Notes: a model not told the origin generated them from the sequence alone. 64,000 nucleotides of DNA from Brevibacillus daliensis (GCF_021245735.1 NZ_JAJISB010000001.1:525899-589898), one strand, 5' to 3'. Positions 7,925 through 17,284 are shown, counted from the first letter of the stretch. Translations and numbers: made by a program.

Positions 7925-9990
7925 ATGAAAAAAAGAAAAGAAAACGCACTGAAGTTCTCTCAAAAGATGCTTGTCTCTATTATTGCGCTTGCAACTACTT
8001 TTTTGCTAGGGATGCCTACCTTCGTGCCTTTTTCAGATAAAGCAGCTGCGCATGGTGGCGAGGCAGAGTATGTGCCACTTCGAACCGTTATTGAAAATGT
8101 TGGAGGCACATTAGAGTGGGATAAAACTACAAAGTCAATTCTTGTCAAGAAAGACGGAACCATTGTCTATGTAACACCCAATTCAGCAGAGGCTCTGGTT
8201 AATGGTAAAACCGTCAAAAGAAGCTCCTGTGATGAATAAGGAAGGGGTCACTTATGTAACTCATCATTTTATCAACGAAGTGTTTCAAGCCGATCTGAAA
8301 CAGACCGCTTCTGTCAAAAAAACCGATCATCCACTTAATCCGTTAACACCCGATGAAATCAAGAATGCCGTAAAAGTGATAAAAGCATCTGATCAATTTA
8401 AAGATAACATGCGGTTTACCCAGATTTCCTTGAAAGACCCCGATAAAGCTCAGGTATGGAAATGGGTATATGGTGAAAAAAGCTCATTCAATCGTGCTGC
8501 CAAATTTGTAGCTCTGGACGGCAAAAAAGTAATAGAAGGTGAAGTTGACCTTTCAACCCAAAAACTCTCCTCTTTCAAGGAGATTGAAGGCGTTCATGGA
8601 ATGGTTATCCTGGATGATTTTGCAACAGTCCAGAAGGCTATTGAAGAAAGCTCAGCTTTTAAAGATGCTCTAAAAAAACGTGACATTGATGATGTCAAGA
8701 AAGTGGTGGCTACACCGCTTACAGTCGGATACTTTAATGGAGCAGACGGATTACAACAAGATTTGCGGTTATTAAAAGTTTCATTGGCAAAACTGGGATT
8801 TCCATCTAAAACTTGATTCACGGGTAGGTCCTGTCCTCTCCACTATGACCATCAACGATAATGGCAAAAAACGAAAAGTAATGTACGAGGGTTCACTTGG
8901 CGGAATGATTGTTCCGTATGGCGACCCAGATGTGGGCTGGTATTTTAAAGCTTATTTGGACTCTGGTGATTATGGTATGGGTGTCCTAACCTCTCAGCTA
9001 CAAAAAGGAACGGACGTACCAAACAATGCTGTGCTTCTCGATGCAACCATTACAGATAATGACGGTAACCCCTACACCATTCCAAATGCGATTGCCATAT
9101 TCGAACAATACGCCGGTCCTGAACTTAAACATCAGGAGATGGTACTCGGAAATCAAAATGTGAGCCGTGAGAGACGAGAACTAGTTATACGCTGGATCAG
9201 TACAGTTGGCAATTATGACTATATTTTTGACTGGATTTTGTCTCCAAACGGAACGATTAAGATAAATGTTGGTGCCACAGGAATTGAAGCAGTTAAGGGT
9301 GTAAAATCATCAACCATGCATGATCCTACTGCAAAAGAAGATACAAAATACGGTACGCTGATCGACCACAATATTGTAGGAACGACACATCAACATATCT
9401 ACAATTTCCGCCTCGATTTAGACGTCGATGGTGAAATGAATACCCTAACAGAGGTTAATCCAAAGGTTGAGGAAAATAAGGATGGAGGACCACGAAAAAG
9501 CGTAATGGTCACCGAGCAAAAGGTTGTTAAAACCGAGCAGGAAGCTATCCAAAATTTCGACCCTTCGACGATTCGCCTCCTAAGCAATACGAACAAGGAA
9601 AATAAAGTAGGTAATCCGGTATCTTATCAAATCATTCCTTATGCAGGTGGAACACATCCAATTGCAAAAGGTGCCCTATTTAGTAAAGATGAATGGTTGT
9701 ACAACCGTGTTAATTTTATGGATAAGCAGCTCTGGGTTACCAAATACGACCCTGATGAACGTTTTCCTGAGGGAGAATATCCGAATCGGACAAATACTGA
9801 TACAGGTTTGAAACAATATACAACGAATAACGATTCCATCGAGAACGTAGATAATGTCGTGTGGATGACAACAGGAACAACTCATGTAGCTCGTGCAGAA
9901 GAGTGGCCCATTTTACCAACAGAGTGGGTTTACACGATGTTAAAACCTTGGAATTTCTTTGATCAGACGCCTACCCTAGATCTTCCATAA
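7925..9990 (+). pseudogene. copper amine oxidase (tyramine oxidase-like), disrupted
   Basis: The sequence encodes a secreted copper amine oxidase in three frames. Frame 1 (7925-8239) has a signal peptide and a copper-amine-oxidase N1-type domain (VPLRTVIENVGGTLEW). A one-base frameshift near 8212, in an A-rich run, moves translation to the frame used by 8220-8780 (KEAPVMNKEGVTYV, then the N2 and N3 domains up to GYFNGADGLQQDLRLLKV). At about 8782 the sequence jumps to WDFHLKLDSRVGPV in a third frame, the start of the catalytic domain. By family comparison some 70-80 residues (the end of N3 and the linker) are missing. The catalytic part to 9990 keeps the topaquinone-precursor Tyr in VGNYDYIFDW, the Asp base in YLDSGDYG, the copper ligands in THQHIYNF and the third His in TTHVARAEEW. 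Recent inactivation is likely. The missing-segment size is an estimate from memory of the family. Confidence 0.85.
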
Positions 9991-10078
9991 AATCAGTCTC
10001 AAAAAGCTCATGATTATAAGTTGACTTGCATATCAAGTACAAAGTGTATATCTGTAAAAATCGAAAGGAGTTATATAT

Positions 10079-11551
10079 ATGGAAAAAAGGTATCAATTAT
10101 TCATAGGTGGGCAATGGGTTGACTCATTATCCGGAAAAACTTTTCCTTCATTAAATCCAGCCACGGGCGAAATAAATGGAATCGTATCAGAAGCAGGAGC
10201 AGAAGACGTTGATGTAGCAGTTAAAGCTGCCAGAAAAGCTTTTGAAACAGGACCATGGGCAGACATGGCCCCAAGTGATCGAGGAAGACTTCTCCATCGC
10301 GCTGCTCAGAAAATGTGGGAAAAGCTAGATTTTCTGGCGGAGGTTGAATCAACCGATAATGGACTACCAATCAACGAGACTAAGTATATCGCTATGCCAG
10401 CAATGATTGATGTTCTTGAATTTTATGCCGGTTTAGCTAACAAGGTTCAGGGTGAAACACACTCCTCCCCAGCAAACCGTTTTACCTATACACTGCGCGA
10501 ACCTATCGGGGTTATTGGAGCAATTGTTCCTTGGAACTTCCCGTTGATGCTAGCGATGTGGAAGATGGCACCAGCTCTTGCAGCGGGTAATACGATCGTA
10601 ATTAAACCTGCTGAACAAACGCCCATCAGTATTTTGGAATTAGCCAAAATTTTTCAGGAAGCAGGAATACCAGATGGCGTAATAAACGTTGTACCTGGAT
10701 ATGGGGCGATAGCAGGGAATGCATTAACATCCCATCCTGATGTAGATAAAATTGCGTTTACAGGGTCTACAGCAACTGGACGCCTTATTATGCAAGCAGC
10801 TAGTAAGAATGTAAAACCTGTTTCTCTAGAGCTGGGTGGTAAATCTCCCAATATCGTCTTTGATGATGCCAATCTTGAAGATGCTGTAAATGGTTCTCTA
10901 TTTGGAATTTACTTTGCACAAGGTCAAGTGTGTGCTGCCGGCTCTCGCTTATTTGTCCAAGATCGCATCTATGATAAATTCATCGATTTGTTCAGTCAAA
11001 AAGCCCAAACAATCCGTACGGGAAATCCACTCGATCCTACGACACAAATGGGACCACAAGTTTCTTTAACTCAATTGGATCGTATTGAGAACTATGTGGC
11101 TAGTGGACTGGAAGAAGGAGCCAATCTTGTCTTGGGTGGGAAACGTAATCCACAGGCAGGTACAGGATACTTTTATACACCTACCATTTTTGAGAACGTT
11201 ACAAATGAAATGAAAATTGCTCGTGAAGAAATTTTTGGCCCTGTCATTTCACTCATACGTTTTAAAGAGGAAGAAGATGCCATAAAACTAGCAAATGACA
11301 CGAACTACGGACTGGCATCAGGTGTCTGGACCAATGATCTAAAACGCGCCCATCGTATGGCACGCGGACTAAAAGCAGGGACTGTTTACGTCAATACGTA
11401 TAGCATGTTAGATAGCACGGTATCGTTTGGAGGAACAAAACAAAGCGGTTTTGGCCGCGAATTAGGTATCCAGGCAATGGACATGTATACGCATACGAAA
11501 AGTGTCTGGGTAGACCTAGGTAAACAGGGGTTAAATTGGTACGGCGTATAG
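10079..11551 (+). CDS. aldehyde dehydrogenase (phenylacetaldehyde/betaine-aldehyde type)
   Basis: 490 residues, AAAGGAG site upstream. Full-length NAD(P)-dependent aldehyde dehydrogenase: VPWNFPLMLAMWKMAPALAAGNT, the cofactor loop FTGSTATGR, the general-base Glu in LELGGKSPNIV, and the catalytic Cys in AQGQVCAAGSR. The C-terminal YVNTYSMLDSTVSFGGTKQSGFGRE segment is typical. It sits 88 bases after the copper amine oxidase and probably oxidised the aldehydes the oxidase made. The gene itself is intact although its partner is broken. Substrate assignment (aryl aldehydes) is inferred from context only. Confidence 0.9.
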   Translation: MEKRYQLFIGGQWVDSLSGKTFPSLNPATGEINGIVSEAGAEDVDVAVKAARKAFETGPWADMAPSDRGRLLHRAAQKMWEKLDFLAEVESTDNGLPINETKYIAMPAMIDVLEFYAGLANKVQGETHSSPANRFTYTLREPIGVIGAIVPWNFPLMLAMWKMAPALAAGNTIVIKPAEQTPISILELAKIFQEAGIPDGVINVVPGYGAIAGNALTSHPDVDKIAFTGSTATGRLIMQAASKNVKPVSLELGGKSPNIVFDDANLEDAVNGSLFGIYFAQGQVCAAGSRLFVQDRIYDKFIDLFSQKAQTIRTGNPLDPTTQMGPQVSLTQLDRIENYVASGLEEGANLVLGGKRNPQAGTGYFYTPTIFENVTNEMKIAREEIFGPVISLIRFKEEEDAIKLANDTNYGLASGVWTNDLKRAHRMARGLKAGTVYVNTYSMLDSTVSFGGTKQSGFGRELGIQAMDMYTHTKSVWVDLGKQGLNWYGV

Positions 11552-11561
11552 TAACCTATTG

Positions 11562-11605
11562 AAAAGAGTCCCGTCTCCTGTGAAAAAGAGAGACGGGACT
11601 CTTTT
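11562..11605. terminator. strong bidirectional terminator
   Basis: A perfect 16-bp stem (AAAAGAGTCCCGTCTC and its complement) with a 12-base loop and flanking A/T runs. It serves the converging aldehyde dehydrogenase and serine hydrolase genes. Confidence 0.9.
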
Positions 11606-11631
11606 ATTTGCTTCAACCATTCATATGTGTG

Positions 11632-13428
11632 TTACTCATCCTTCTCTTTTTCACCGTTACCTGCTTCAAAACCAATTTGTTCCCAATCAATTTTCATTTT
11701 CTTCCCTTTTTTATCAGTGATGGTTGGTTTAGCTACGTACCAGCCTCTACCATTTATCGTGTCATCGGTACTATAGCGAAACCGTACTTGTTCTACATCA
11801 TCCGGAAGTGATACGGTTACTTCTACCCAATCTGAGCGATCCGTATAAGCAGCAGTAAGGGGTTCCCAATTTACTCCGTCAGTTGTCGCTTCTACATAAC
11901 CGTAATCTTTTTCCGCCTGGATACGATACCACGTCTCAAAGCGAAGCTCTTCGGGTTGCTGTCCTTTTTTCAGGTTGCGTAAATCTGTCGTCAAGGTGTT
12001 CTCTTTTTTATCCCCGGTACCTGCGAACCAAACATCCTTTTTTTGTTGTCCACTTACCGGAATAGCTAATGCTGCTTGACGTGCTACCTCTCGTCGTATG
12101 GGATTAATTGAACCCATATTTCTACTTGGGTGAACACGATTTGTTAACAAGATAACAATTGTCTGGTTACTTGGACTAACTACGATGGATGTCCCTGTAA
12201 ATCCGGTATGTCCCATTGTGGTAAGATCGGTCAGTCCATCCATGTACCAGTCTTGATTTACTTCCCACCCAAGACCGTGGTCATTACCTGGAAACTCTGG
12301 GATCTGGTTCTCCATCATGAGACGTACGGACTCTTTTTCCAAAATCCGTTCGTCATCGTATACTCCGTCATTCAACATCATTTGGGCAAGAATTGCCAGA
12401 TCGGGAGCAGTACTAAATACTCCTGCATGTCCAGCAACTCCATCCAATGCCCACGCTTTTTCATCATGCACCTGACCCCAGACCAGTCCACGAGAAGTAG
12501 TCGTACTATACTCTGTTGCCGCAATCTCATCAAGTAAATCTGCTGACGGATTATACATCGTGTTTTCCATATCTAGCGGCTCTGTAATCTCTTGCTCTAC
12601 ATATTCATCTAATCGTTGGCCAGTTATTCTTTCAACTACTGCTCCCAAGACGATCATGTTTAAATCACTGTATAAATAAGTGCTTCCTGGTTCATTTATA
12701 GGCGCATCAGCAAAGACTGCCTGGAATCGCTCCTCTCTTGATCCATTTATGTTTTGGATTGGTTTGGATGCAGCCATCCCCGAGGTATGTGTAAGTAACT
12801 GAGTGACTGTAATATTCTCTTTTCCGTTACTAGCGAACTCTGGAATATAGGTAGCTACAGGCTCGTCCAGCTCGATATCTCCATCTTCTACCAATTGCAT
12901 GATGGCAATGGACGTGAATAACTTACTAACGGAAGCAACATCAAATAATGTCTCCTCTTCCATCTCAATTGGATTATCAATAGGAGTAAACGTCTGATCT
13001 GCATAACGAACGGCATAACCGTAGGCTTCCTCTTTTACAATCGTTCCTTTTCTGGCAACTAACACAACTGCTCCCGGAATTAATCTAGTATCCAGGTAGT
13101 CTTCAATAATCCCATCAATTTCTTCTAATTCGTCTTTTAACATTCCTGCCTTTTTAGGAGAGCCTTCATCTAACGTTTCCTTTCCATTCTTAACCTGATC
13201 CCAGCTTCCTTTATCATAGTTATGTTTCAAGGGTTTACTTGTTACGTTTGTTGTGTATGTTGCTTCTATCTGTTGCTGTTTCCCTTGACTATCTTCTGTC
13301 TGGTTCTCTAGGTATTCTGATCCTGGTTCTACATACGATGCCGAAATCGTTTCGGCTGAAGCGGTCACTGTGGAAGAGAGTAAAGCTACTACTAGCATAC
13401 CTTGAAATAAGAGCTTACCTTTTTGCAT
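11632..13428 (-). CDS. secreted serine hydrolase, class C beta-lactamase/DD-peptidase fold
   Basis: 598 residues with an N-terminal signal peptide (LLFQGMLVVALLSSTVTASAE) and a GGGAGGG ribosome binding site. The beta-lactamase-family core runs from about 95 to 470: FDVASVSKLFTSIA holds the SxxK nucleophile motif, TYLYSDLNMIVLG the YxN-like motif, and MGHTGFTGTSI the KTG-like triad. A C-terminal domain of about 110 residues (LRFETWYRIQAEKDYGYVEA ... WVEVTVSLP ... RGWYVAKPTI) resembles the MAM-like beta sandwich at the end of immune inhibitor A metalloproteases. Probably acts on cell-wall or secreted D-peptides or as an esterase outside the cell. Confidence 0.85.
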   Translation of the reverse strand: MQKGKLLFQGMLVVALLSSTVTASAETISASYVEPGSEYLENQTEDSQGKQQQIEATYTTNVTSKPLKHNYDKGSWDQVKNGKETLDEGSPKKAGMLKDELEEIDGIIEDYLDTRLIPGAVVLVARKGTIVKEEAYGYAVRYADQTFTPIDNPIEMEEETLFDVASVSKLFTSIAIMQLVEDGDIELDEPVATYIPEFASNGKENITVTQLLTHTSGMAASKPIQNINGSREERFQAVFADAPINEPGSTYLYSDLNMIVLGAVVERITGQRLDEYVEQEITEPLDMENTMYNPSADLLDEIAATEYSTTTSRGLVWGQVHDEKAWALDGVAGHAGVFSTAPDLAILAQMMLNDGVYDDERILEKESVRLMMENQIPEFPGNDHGLGWEVNQDWYMDGLTDLTTMGHTGFTGTSIVVSPSNQTIVILLTNRVHPSRNMGSINPIRREVARQAALAIPVSGQQKKDVWFAGTGDKKENTLTTDLRNLKKGQQPEELRFETWYRIQAEKDYGYVEATTDGVNWEPLTAAYTDRSDWVEVTVSLPDDVEQVRFRYSTDDTINGRGWYVAKPTITDKKGKKMKIDWEQIGFEAGNGEKEKDE

Positions 13429-13575
13429 AACTGCCCTCCCTTTACATTTTCATCTACTTTATTATATTTTACTGAATTTTCCCTTAATTGATATCGTACT
13501 TCAGGACTCTTTCCTCATGTAGGATAAAAAAAAAGTAGGTAATGGGAAAGATGCCCAAAGGAGAATAAAAATATA

Positions 13576-13659
13576 CAAAATGGTCATGAACATTTTGTTG
13601 GACCGCAAGCGGTCACATCCAAGTTTATGAAAAACGTCGAGACGTTTTTCACAGAAAAA
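13576..13659 (+). repeat. three-hairpin intergenic repeat, copy 1
   Basis: An ~84-base element with three consecutive stems. They are CAAAATG..CATTTTG, then GGACCG CAAG CGGTC inside TTGGA/TCCAA, then TGAAAAACGT..ACGTTTTTCA. The tail is ACAGAAAAA. Compared with copies 3 and 4, the first stem carries a C-G to T-A double change that keeps pairing. Confidence 0.85.
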
Positions 13660-13685
13660 GACCACTTACTAAAAAGTGGTCTTTT
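13657..13685. terminator. terminator fused to repeat copy 1
   Basis: AAAAGACCACT/AGTGGTCTTTT stem with flanking A and T runs. It directly follows the repeat and precedes the end of the Spo0E gene on the minus strand. Confidence 0.8.
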
Positions 13686-13690
13686 ATGTC

Positions 13691-13894
13691 TCATTTGTTA
13701 TGATTTTGTGGTAACTGATATTCAAGCCATCTTTTTTTCTGTATGCACAACACAAGTTGATCCAACCGTTGACTAATAGCAAGGACTTGAGGGTCGGTAA
13801 AGCTTCCAAACTCCATTGCTTTCTGAATCATTTCCTGACGAACTATTTCAATCTGATCAGCTATATTCGCTGAATCAATAGTAGAACCATGCAT
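13691..13894 (-). CDS. Spo0E-like aspartyl-phosphate phosphatase
   Basis: 67 residues. The segment IEIVRQEMIQKAMEFGSFTDPQVLAISQRLDQLVLCIQ matches the Spo0E family pattern (two helices, SFxDPxVLxxSxxLDxLI). Members dephosphorylate Spo0A-P and delay sporulation. The start overlaps the end of the upstream small gene by 20 bases, with an AGGAAAG site about 12 bases before the ATG. A short basic/aromatic tail follows the second helix. Translational coupling to the upstream gene is likely. Confidence 0.75.
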   Translation of the reverse strand: MHGSTIDSANIADQIEIVRQEMIQKAMEFGSFTDPQVLAISQRLDQLVLCIQKKRWLEYQLPQNHNK

Positions 13895-14126
13895 TCATTG
13901 TATTCTTCTTTCCTTTTTTACGACCACGTCTTGTCGGTTGAGATATTTCTACCACATCTTTTTCCGTTGCCAAACTTGCTTCAGTTGGTTGTGAAATTGG
14001 TTTAGATTGTTGTTGTGAAGTAGCTTGAGATTTACTAGGAACAAGCGCAATTAAATGTGTCAGGTGTTTAGCTTTCCCCTGCTCTTTGTTAAATGTTACA
14101 GGGTCTTCTGCCCATATTAATGCCAT
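13875..14126 (-). CDS. small Ser/Gln-rich protein with basic tail, unknown function
   Basis: 83 residues, GGAGG site 8 bases before the ATG. The first 30 residues (MALIWAEDPVTFNKEQGKAKHL) look folded. The middle is low-complexity (SKSQATSQQQSKPISQPTEAS). The end is strongly basic (RRGRKKGKKNTMNAWFYY), with possible nucleic-acid or membrane binding. It overlaps and is probably co-transcribed with the Spo0E gene. No family recognised. Confidence 0.5.
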   Translation of the reverse strand: MALIWAEDPVTFNKEQGKAKHLTHLIALVPSKSQATSQQQSKPISQPTEASLATEKDVVEISQPTRRGRKKGKKNTMNAWFYY

Positions 14127-14484
14127 ATTTACTTTCCTCCATTTCTAACTCCTCAAAGGTTATTTACTTTTGCCGATACATGATGCTACATTCATTTTCC
14201 GCTCCATCATGTTAGTACTAATTCTTTTCTCATTTTACTTTACGTTCTTATTAGTAAATCTGTTTAGAAATGTTTGAAACGATTTATAAAAATTGACATT
14301 TTACGACACTCGTATCTAATGGTTATTTATTAGGTAACAGAAGGATAACAACTACTCTTTTAGTTATTGCTCCTCTTCATCATCATGAAACAACTAATAT
14401 CTGCGCCTACTTTTTGATTATTGCAACTAATTTTTTAGCTATCAAATTAGAAATAGACTTAAAAAGTTTCCTTAGGCAAACTTT

Positions 14485-14514
14485 TTGTTGCAAGGTAAAA
14501 ACAATTGGTATAAA
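14485..14514 (+). promoter_or_regulatory. candidate promoter of the feo operon
   Basis: TTGTTG and TATAAA with an 18-base spacer, about 215 bases before feoA. It would place repeat copy 2 in the untranslated leader. Confidence 0.35.
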
Positions 14515-14574
14515 CTAAAAAAAACGGTAGCTCTAATAAACATTCTCAGTGAACTGTCATAACATAACAACATA

Positions 14575-14658
14575 CAAAACAGTCATAACCGTTTTGTTGG
14601 ACCGCAAGCGGTCACATCCAATTTCATGAAAAACGTAGAGACGTTTTTCACAGAAAAA
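14575..14658 (+). repeat. three-hairpin intergenic repeat, copy 2
   Basis: Same architecture as copy 1: CAAAACAG..CCGTTTTG stem (one mismatch), the invariant GGACCGCAAGCGGTCACATCC core, and TGAAAAACGT..ACGTTTTTCA, then CAGAAAAA. It lies 72 bases before feoA on the coding strand. Here no terminator hairpin follows. Confidence 0.85.
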
Positions 14659-14730
14659 GCCCACTCTTCATTTCGAATGAAAATAAAATGAATATAGCTT
14701 TTGCGACGAAACACTTAGGAGGTCAGACAA

Positions 14731-14976
14731 ATGACTTTTGAACCAATACCCTTATCTGAAGCAGGAACTGGTAATAAAATGCGCCTCACTCGAATCGAGG
14801 TAACAGGAGTAATGCGAAGACGATTGCTTGACTTGGGCTTTGTTCCTGGCAATGAAATTGAGGTCCTACAAAAAAGTCCATTAGGTGATCCAATTGCATT
14901 TCGGGTCAACAATACAACCATCGCCTTGCGGAGCGAAGAGAGCTCGCTAATTTGGGGTAAAAGACTAGGAGGCTAG
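14731..14976 (+). CDS. feoA: ferrous iron transport protein FeoA
   Basis: 81 residues with an SH3-like FeoA fold: MRLTRIEVTGVMRRRLLDLG, FVPGNEIEVLQKSPLGDPIAF and the closing IALRSEESSLIW. FeoA is a small cytoplasmic protein that interacts with FeoB during Fe2+ uptake. TAGGAGG site upstream. Six bases separate it from the FeoB GTPase gene, so the operon is feoA-feoB(N)-feoB(C). Confidence 0.92.
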   Translation: MTFEPIPLSEAGTGNKMRLTRIEVTGVMRRRLLDLGFVPGNEIEVLQKSPLGDPIAFRVNNTTIALRSEESSLIWGKRLGG

Positions 14977-14982
14977 AGTAAC

Positions 14983-15714
14983 TTGAAAACATACACCATT
15001 GCATTGGCAGGAAATCCAAATACAGGGAAAAGCACCCTTTTTAATACACTGACTAACATGCGGCAGCATACAGGTAATTGGGCAGGTAAGACGGTCCTTC
15101 GAGCAGAAGGGACTTTTCAGCATCTCGATACCCAATTTACATTGGTTGATCTACCAGGAACATATTCGTTGTATTCCAACTCTGCTGATGAAGAAGCAGC
15201 TCGTGATTATATTATTTTTGAAAAGCCTGATGTCACAATCGTCGTATTAGATGCAACCTCATTAGAAAGAAACCTTAATCTTGCCATTCAGGTGTTAGAA
15301 ATGACAAATCAAGTGGTGGTTTGCATTAACTTAATCGACGAGGCAAAACGATTAGGAATCCATATTGATATCAGAAAAATGGAACAGAAACTAGGCGTTC
15401 CAACCGTCGCCATCTCAGCACGAAACAAAACCGGTATTAATGAGTTATTATCACAGGTACTCAAGGTAGCATCCGGAGAAATCGTACCTTCGCCTACTCC
15501 CATTACGTACAACGATGAGATCGAACAGAAAATTAATGAGTTAGTGCCCTCTATTCAGGAGATGTTGGGAGACCGTTTGCCTGCACGTTGGGTTGCCTTA
15601 CGCTTGCTGGATGGAGATGAAAGCTTGCTTACCACCATGAAACTATGGCTGACCGATCAGGATTCCTATAAAAAAGAGGAGGCGCTACAATATGGGCAAA
15701 CAGCTTGCCATTAG
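14983..15714 (+). CDS. feoB: FeoB small GTPase domain protein (split FeoB, N-terminal half)
   Basis: 243 residues from a TTG with TAGGAGG upstream. All G-motifs of FeoB are visible: GNPNTGKST (P-loop), GNWAGKT (switch I), DLPG (G3), INLID (G4, usually NxxD) and SA (G5). A helical GDI-like domain follows. The protein ends before the membrane part. The next gene begins in another frame inside its last codons and carries the transporter. This split form is known in some Bacillales; here the second half has its own strong ribosome binding site, so I regard it as natural. Confidence 0.9.
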   Translation: MKTYTIALAGNPNTGKSTLFNTLTNMRQHTGNWAGKTVLRAEGTFQHLDTQFTLVDLPGTYSLYSNSADEEAARDYIIFEKPDVTIVVLDATSLERNLNLAIQVLEMTNQVVVCINLIDEAKRLGIHIDIRKMEQKLGVPTVAISARNKTGINELLSQVLKVASGEIVPSPTPITYNDEIEQKINELVPSIQEMLGDRLPARWVALRLLDGDESLLTTMKLWLTDQDSYKKEEALQYGQTACH

Positions 15715-17098
15715 TGCCCCCAGTCAGTTAGACGCATTAGTTAAAAAGGCACAGCGAATGGGCACAGGCGATTCTATTCGAGATAGCATCGTAAGCGACA
15801 TCTACAAAACAACTCATGGGATATGTCGCGAGGTTGTTCAATATGAAGACCAACAAAAATTAGCAAATTCGTATCAACTCGATCGAATATTCACATCAAA
15901 AATTTGGGGATTCCCCATCATGTTGGCTATCCTTGGTCTCATTTTCTGGATCACAATCGCTGGCGCCAATGTACCATCCTCTATGCTTGCCGATATGTTC
16001 GGTGTTATTGAAGGTTATCTTACAGCAGGCTTTCTGGCTGTGAACGCTCCAGATTGGTTACATGGTATCTTGGTTTTGGGGCTGTTCCGTGGTACATCTT
16101 GGGTTATTAGTGTTATGCTGCCACCGATGGCTATCTTTTTCCCTACCTTTGCTTTACTGGAGAATTTCGGGTATTTACCTCGTGTAGCTTTTAACATGGA
16201 TAGAATGTTCAAACGAGCTGGGGGGCATGGAAAACAAGCCTTGACCATGTCTATGGGTTTTGGCTGTAACGCTGCCGCTATTATCTCCACTCGGATTATT
16301 GAATCACCACGTGAGCGGATGTTGGCGATTCTAACTAATAACTTTGTCCCTTGTAACGGTAGATGGCCAACCTTAATTTTGCTTGCTTCCCTGTTTATGG
16401 TGGTTAGCAGTTCTGGAGGAATCCAAACAATCGTTACAGCATCAATCGTCATGGGCATGGTGTTAATCGGGATTATCACTACATTTACAGTCTCCTGGGT
16501 TTTATCCAAAACAGCATTACGAGGAGTACCAACTCACTACACGTTGGAGCTTCCTCCTTATCGACGCCCGCAAATCTGGAAAACAATATTGCTTTCTTCC
16601 AGAGATAAATCATGGAGCGTTTTAAAAAGAGCGGTCATTGTTGCCGCTCCAGCAGGAGTCATTACCTGGATATTGGGAAACATCTTTGTTGGTGGAGATA
16701 GTATTCTTACTCACATGGCTGCCTTTTTCGAACCTTTTGGGCATTTGATCGGTTTGGATGGTTTCATTATAATGGCTTTTATTTTGGGGCTTCCGGCTAA
16801 CGAAATTGTACTGCCAATTTTATTAATGGGATATTTATCCTCCGGGGCAATGGTGGAATTGGATGGGTTGGACAATGTGAAAGAGATATTCCTGCAACAA
16901 GGCTGGACGTGGTTAACAGCACTTAATATGATGCTATTTTCCCTTCTTCATTATCCTTGTGGCACAACGTTGTTTAATATCTACAAAGAAACAAAGAGCA
17001 AGAAGTGGACACTGTTATCTGCCCTTATTCCTCTTGCCATCGCAATAGCAGTTACTTTTACTACTGCTCAGCTTGCACGTTATTTCGGATGGGTATAA
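15692..17098 (+). CDS. feoB: FeoB membrane transporter part (split FeoB, C-terminal half)
   Basis: 468 residues. The ATG overlaps the upstream GTPase gene by 23 bases and has GAGGAGG 8 bases before it. The first 80 residues are the end of the cytosolic region. Then come the nucleoside-recognition (Gate) membrane segments with FeoB hallmarks: LPPMAIFFPTFALLENFGYLPR, MGFGCNAAAIISTRII and NNFVPCNGRWPTLI, with the conserved Cys in the G-C-N and P-C-N-G-R motifs. The last helix ends in GWV. It forms the inner-membrane Fe2+ channel with the separate GTPase. Confidence 0.92.
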   Translation: MGKQLAISAPSQLDALVKKAQRMGTGDSIRDSIVSDIYKTTHGICREVVQYEDQQKLANSYQLDRIFTSKIWGFPIMLAILGLIFWITIAGANVPSSMLADMFGVIEGYLTAGFLAVNAPDWLHGILVLGLFRGTSWVISVMLPPMAIFFPTFALLENFGYLPRVAFNMDRMFKRAGGHGKQALTMSMGFGCNAAAIISTRIIESPRERMLAILTNNFVPCNGRWPTLILLASLFMVVSSSGGIQTIVTASIVMGMVLIGIITTFTVSWVLSKTALRGVPTHYTLELPPYRRPQIWKTILLSSRDKSWSVLKRAVIVAAPAGVITWILGNIFVGGDSILTHMAAFFEPFGHLIGLDGFIIMAFILGLPANEIVLPILLMGYLSSGAMVELDGLDNVKEIFLQQGWTWLTALNMMLFSLLHYPCGTTLFNIYKETKSKKWTLLSALIPLAIAIAVTFTTAQLARYFGWV

Positions 17099-17121
17099 AA
17101 AGGTTTTAGCAAAAAAACATT

Positions 17122-17175
17122 AACCATCTTCATGGATCACAGAGCTTTTCCTGATCCATAAGATGGTTTTATTAT
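17122..17175 (+). terminator. terminator of the feo operon
   Basis: AACCATCTT/AAGATGGTT outer stem with an inner ATGGATCA/TGATCCAT stem, followed by TTATTATT. Confidence 0.85.
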
Positions 17176-17284
17176 TGTTCACCAAGATAACCAAAAAGGT
17201 CCTATCATCCCGTTGCCATAGTAATCGAACATATTCATAATAAGATACAATACCAATAACCTAAAAGACGAAGGGGATGTTAAA

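Larger units (their letters stand above)
14127..14730. other. intergenic region upstream of feoA
   Basis: About 600 bases, AT-rich, without a supported gene. It contains a candidate promoter (14485-14514) and repeat copy 2 (14575-14658) inside the predicted feo leader. The part 14150-14480 probably carries the promoter of the minus-strand pair ending at 13691. I could not find a convincing Fur box here. Confidence 0.5.
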
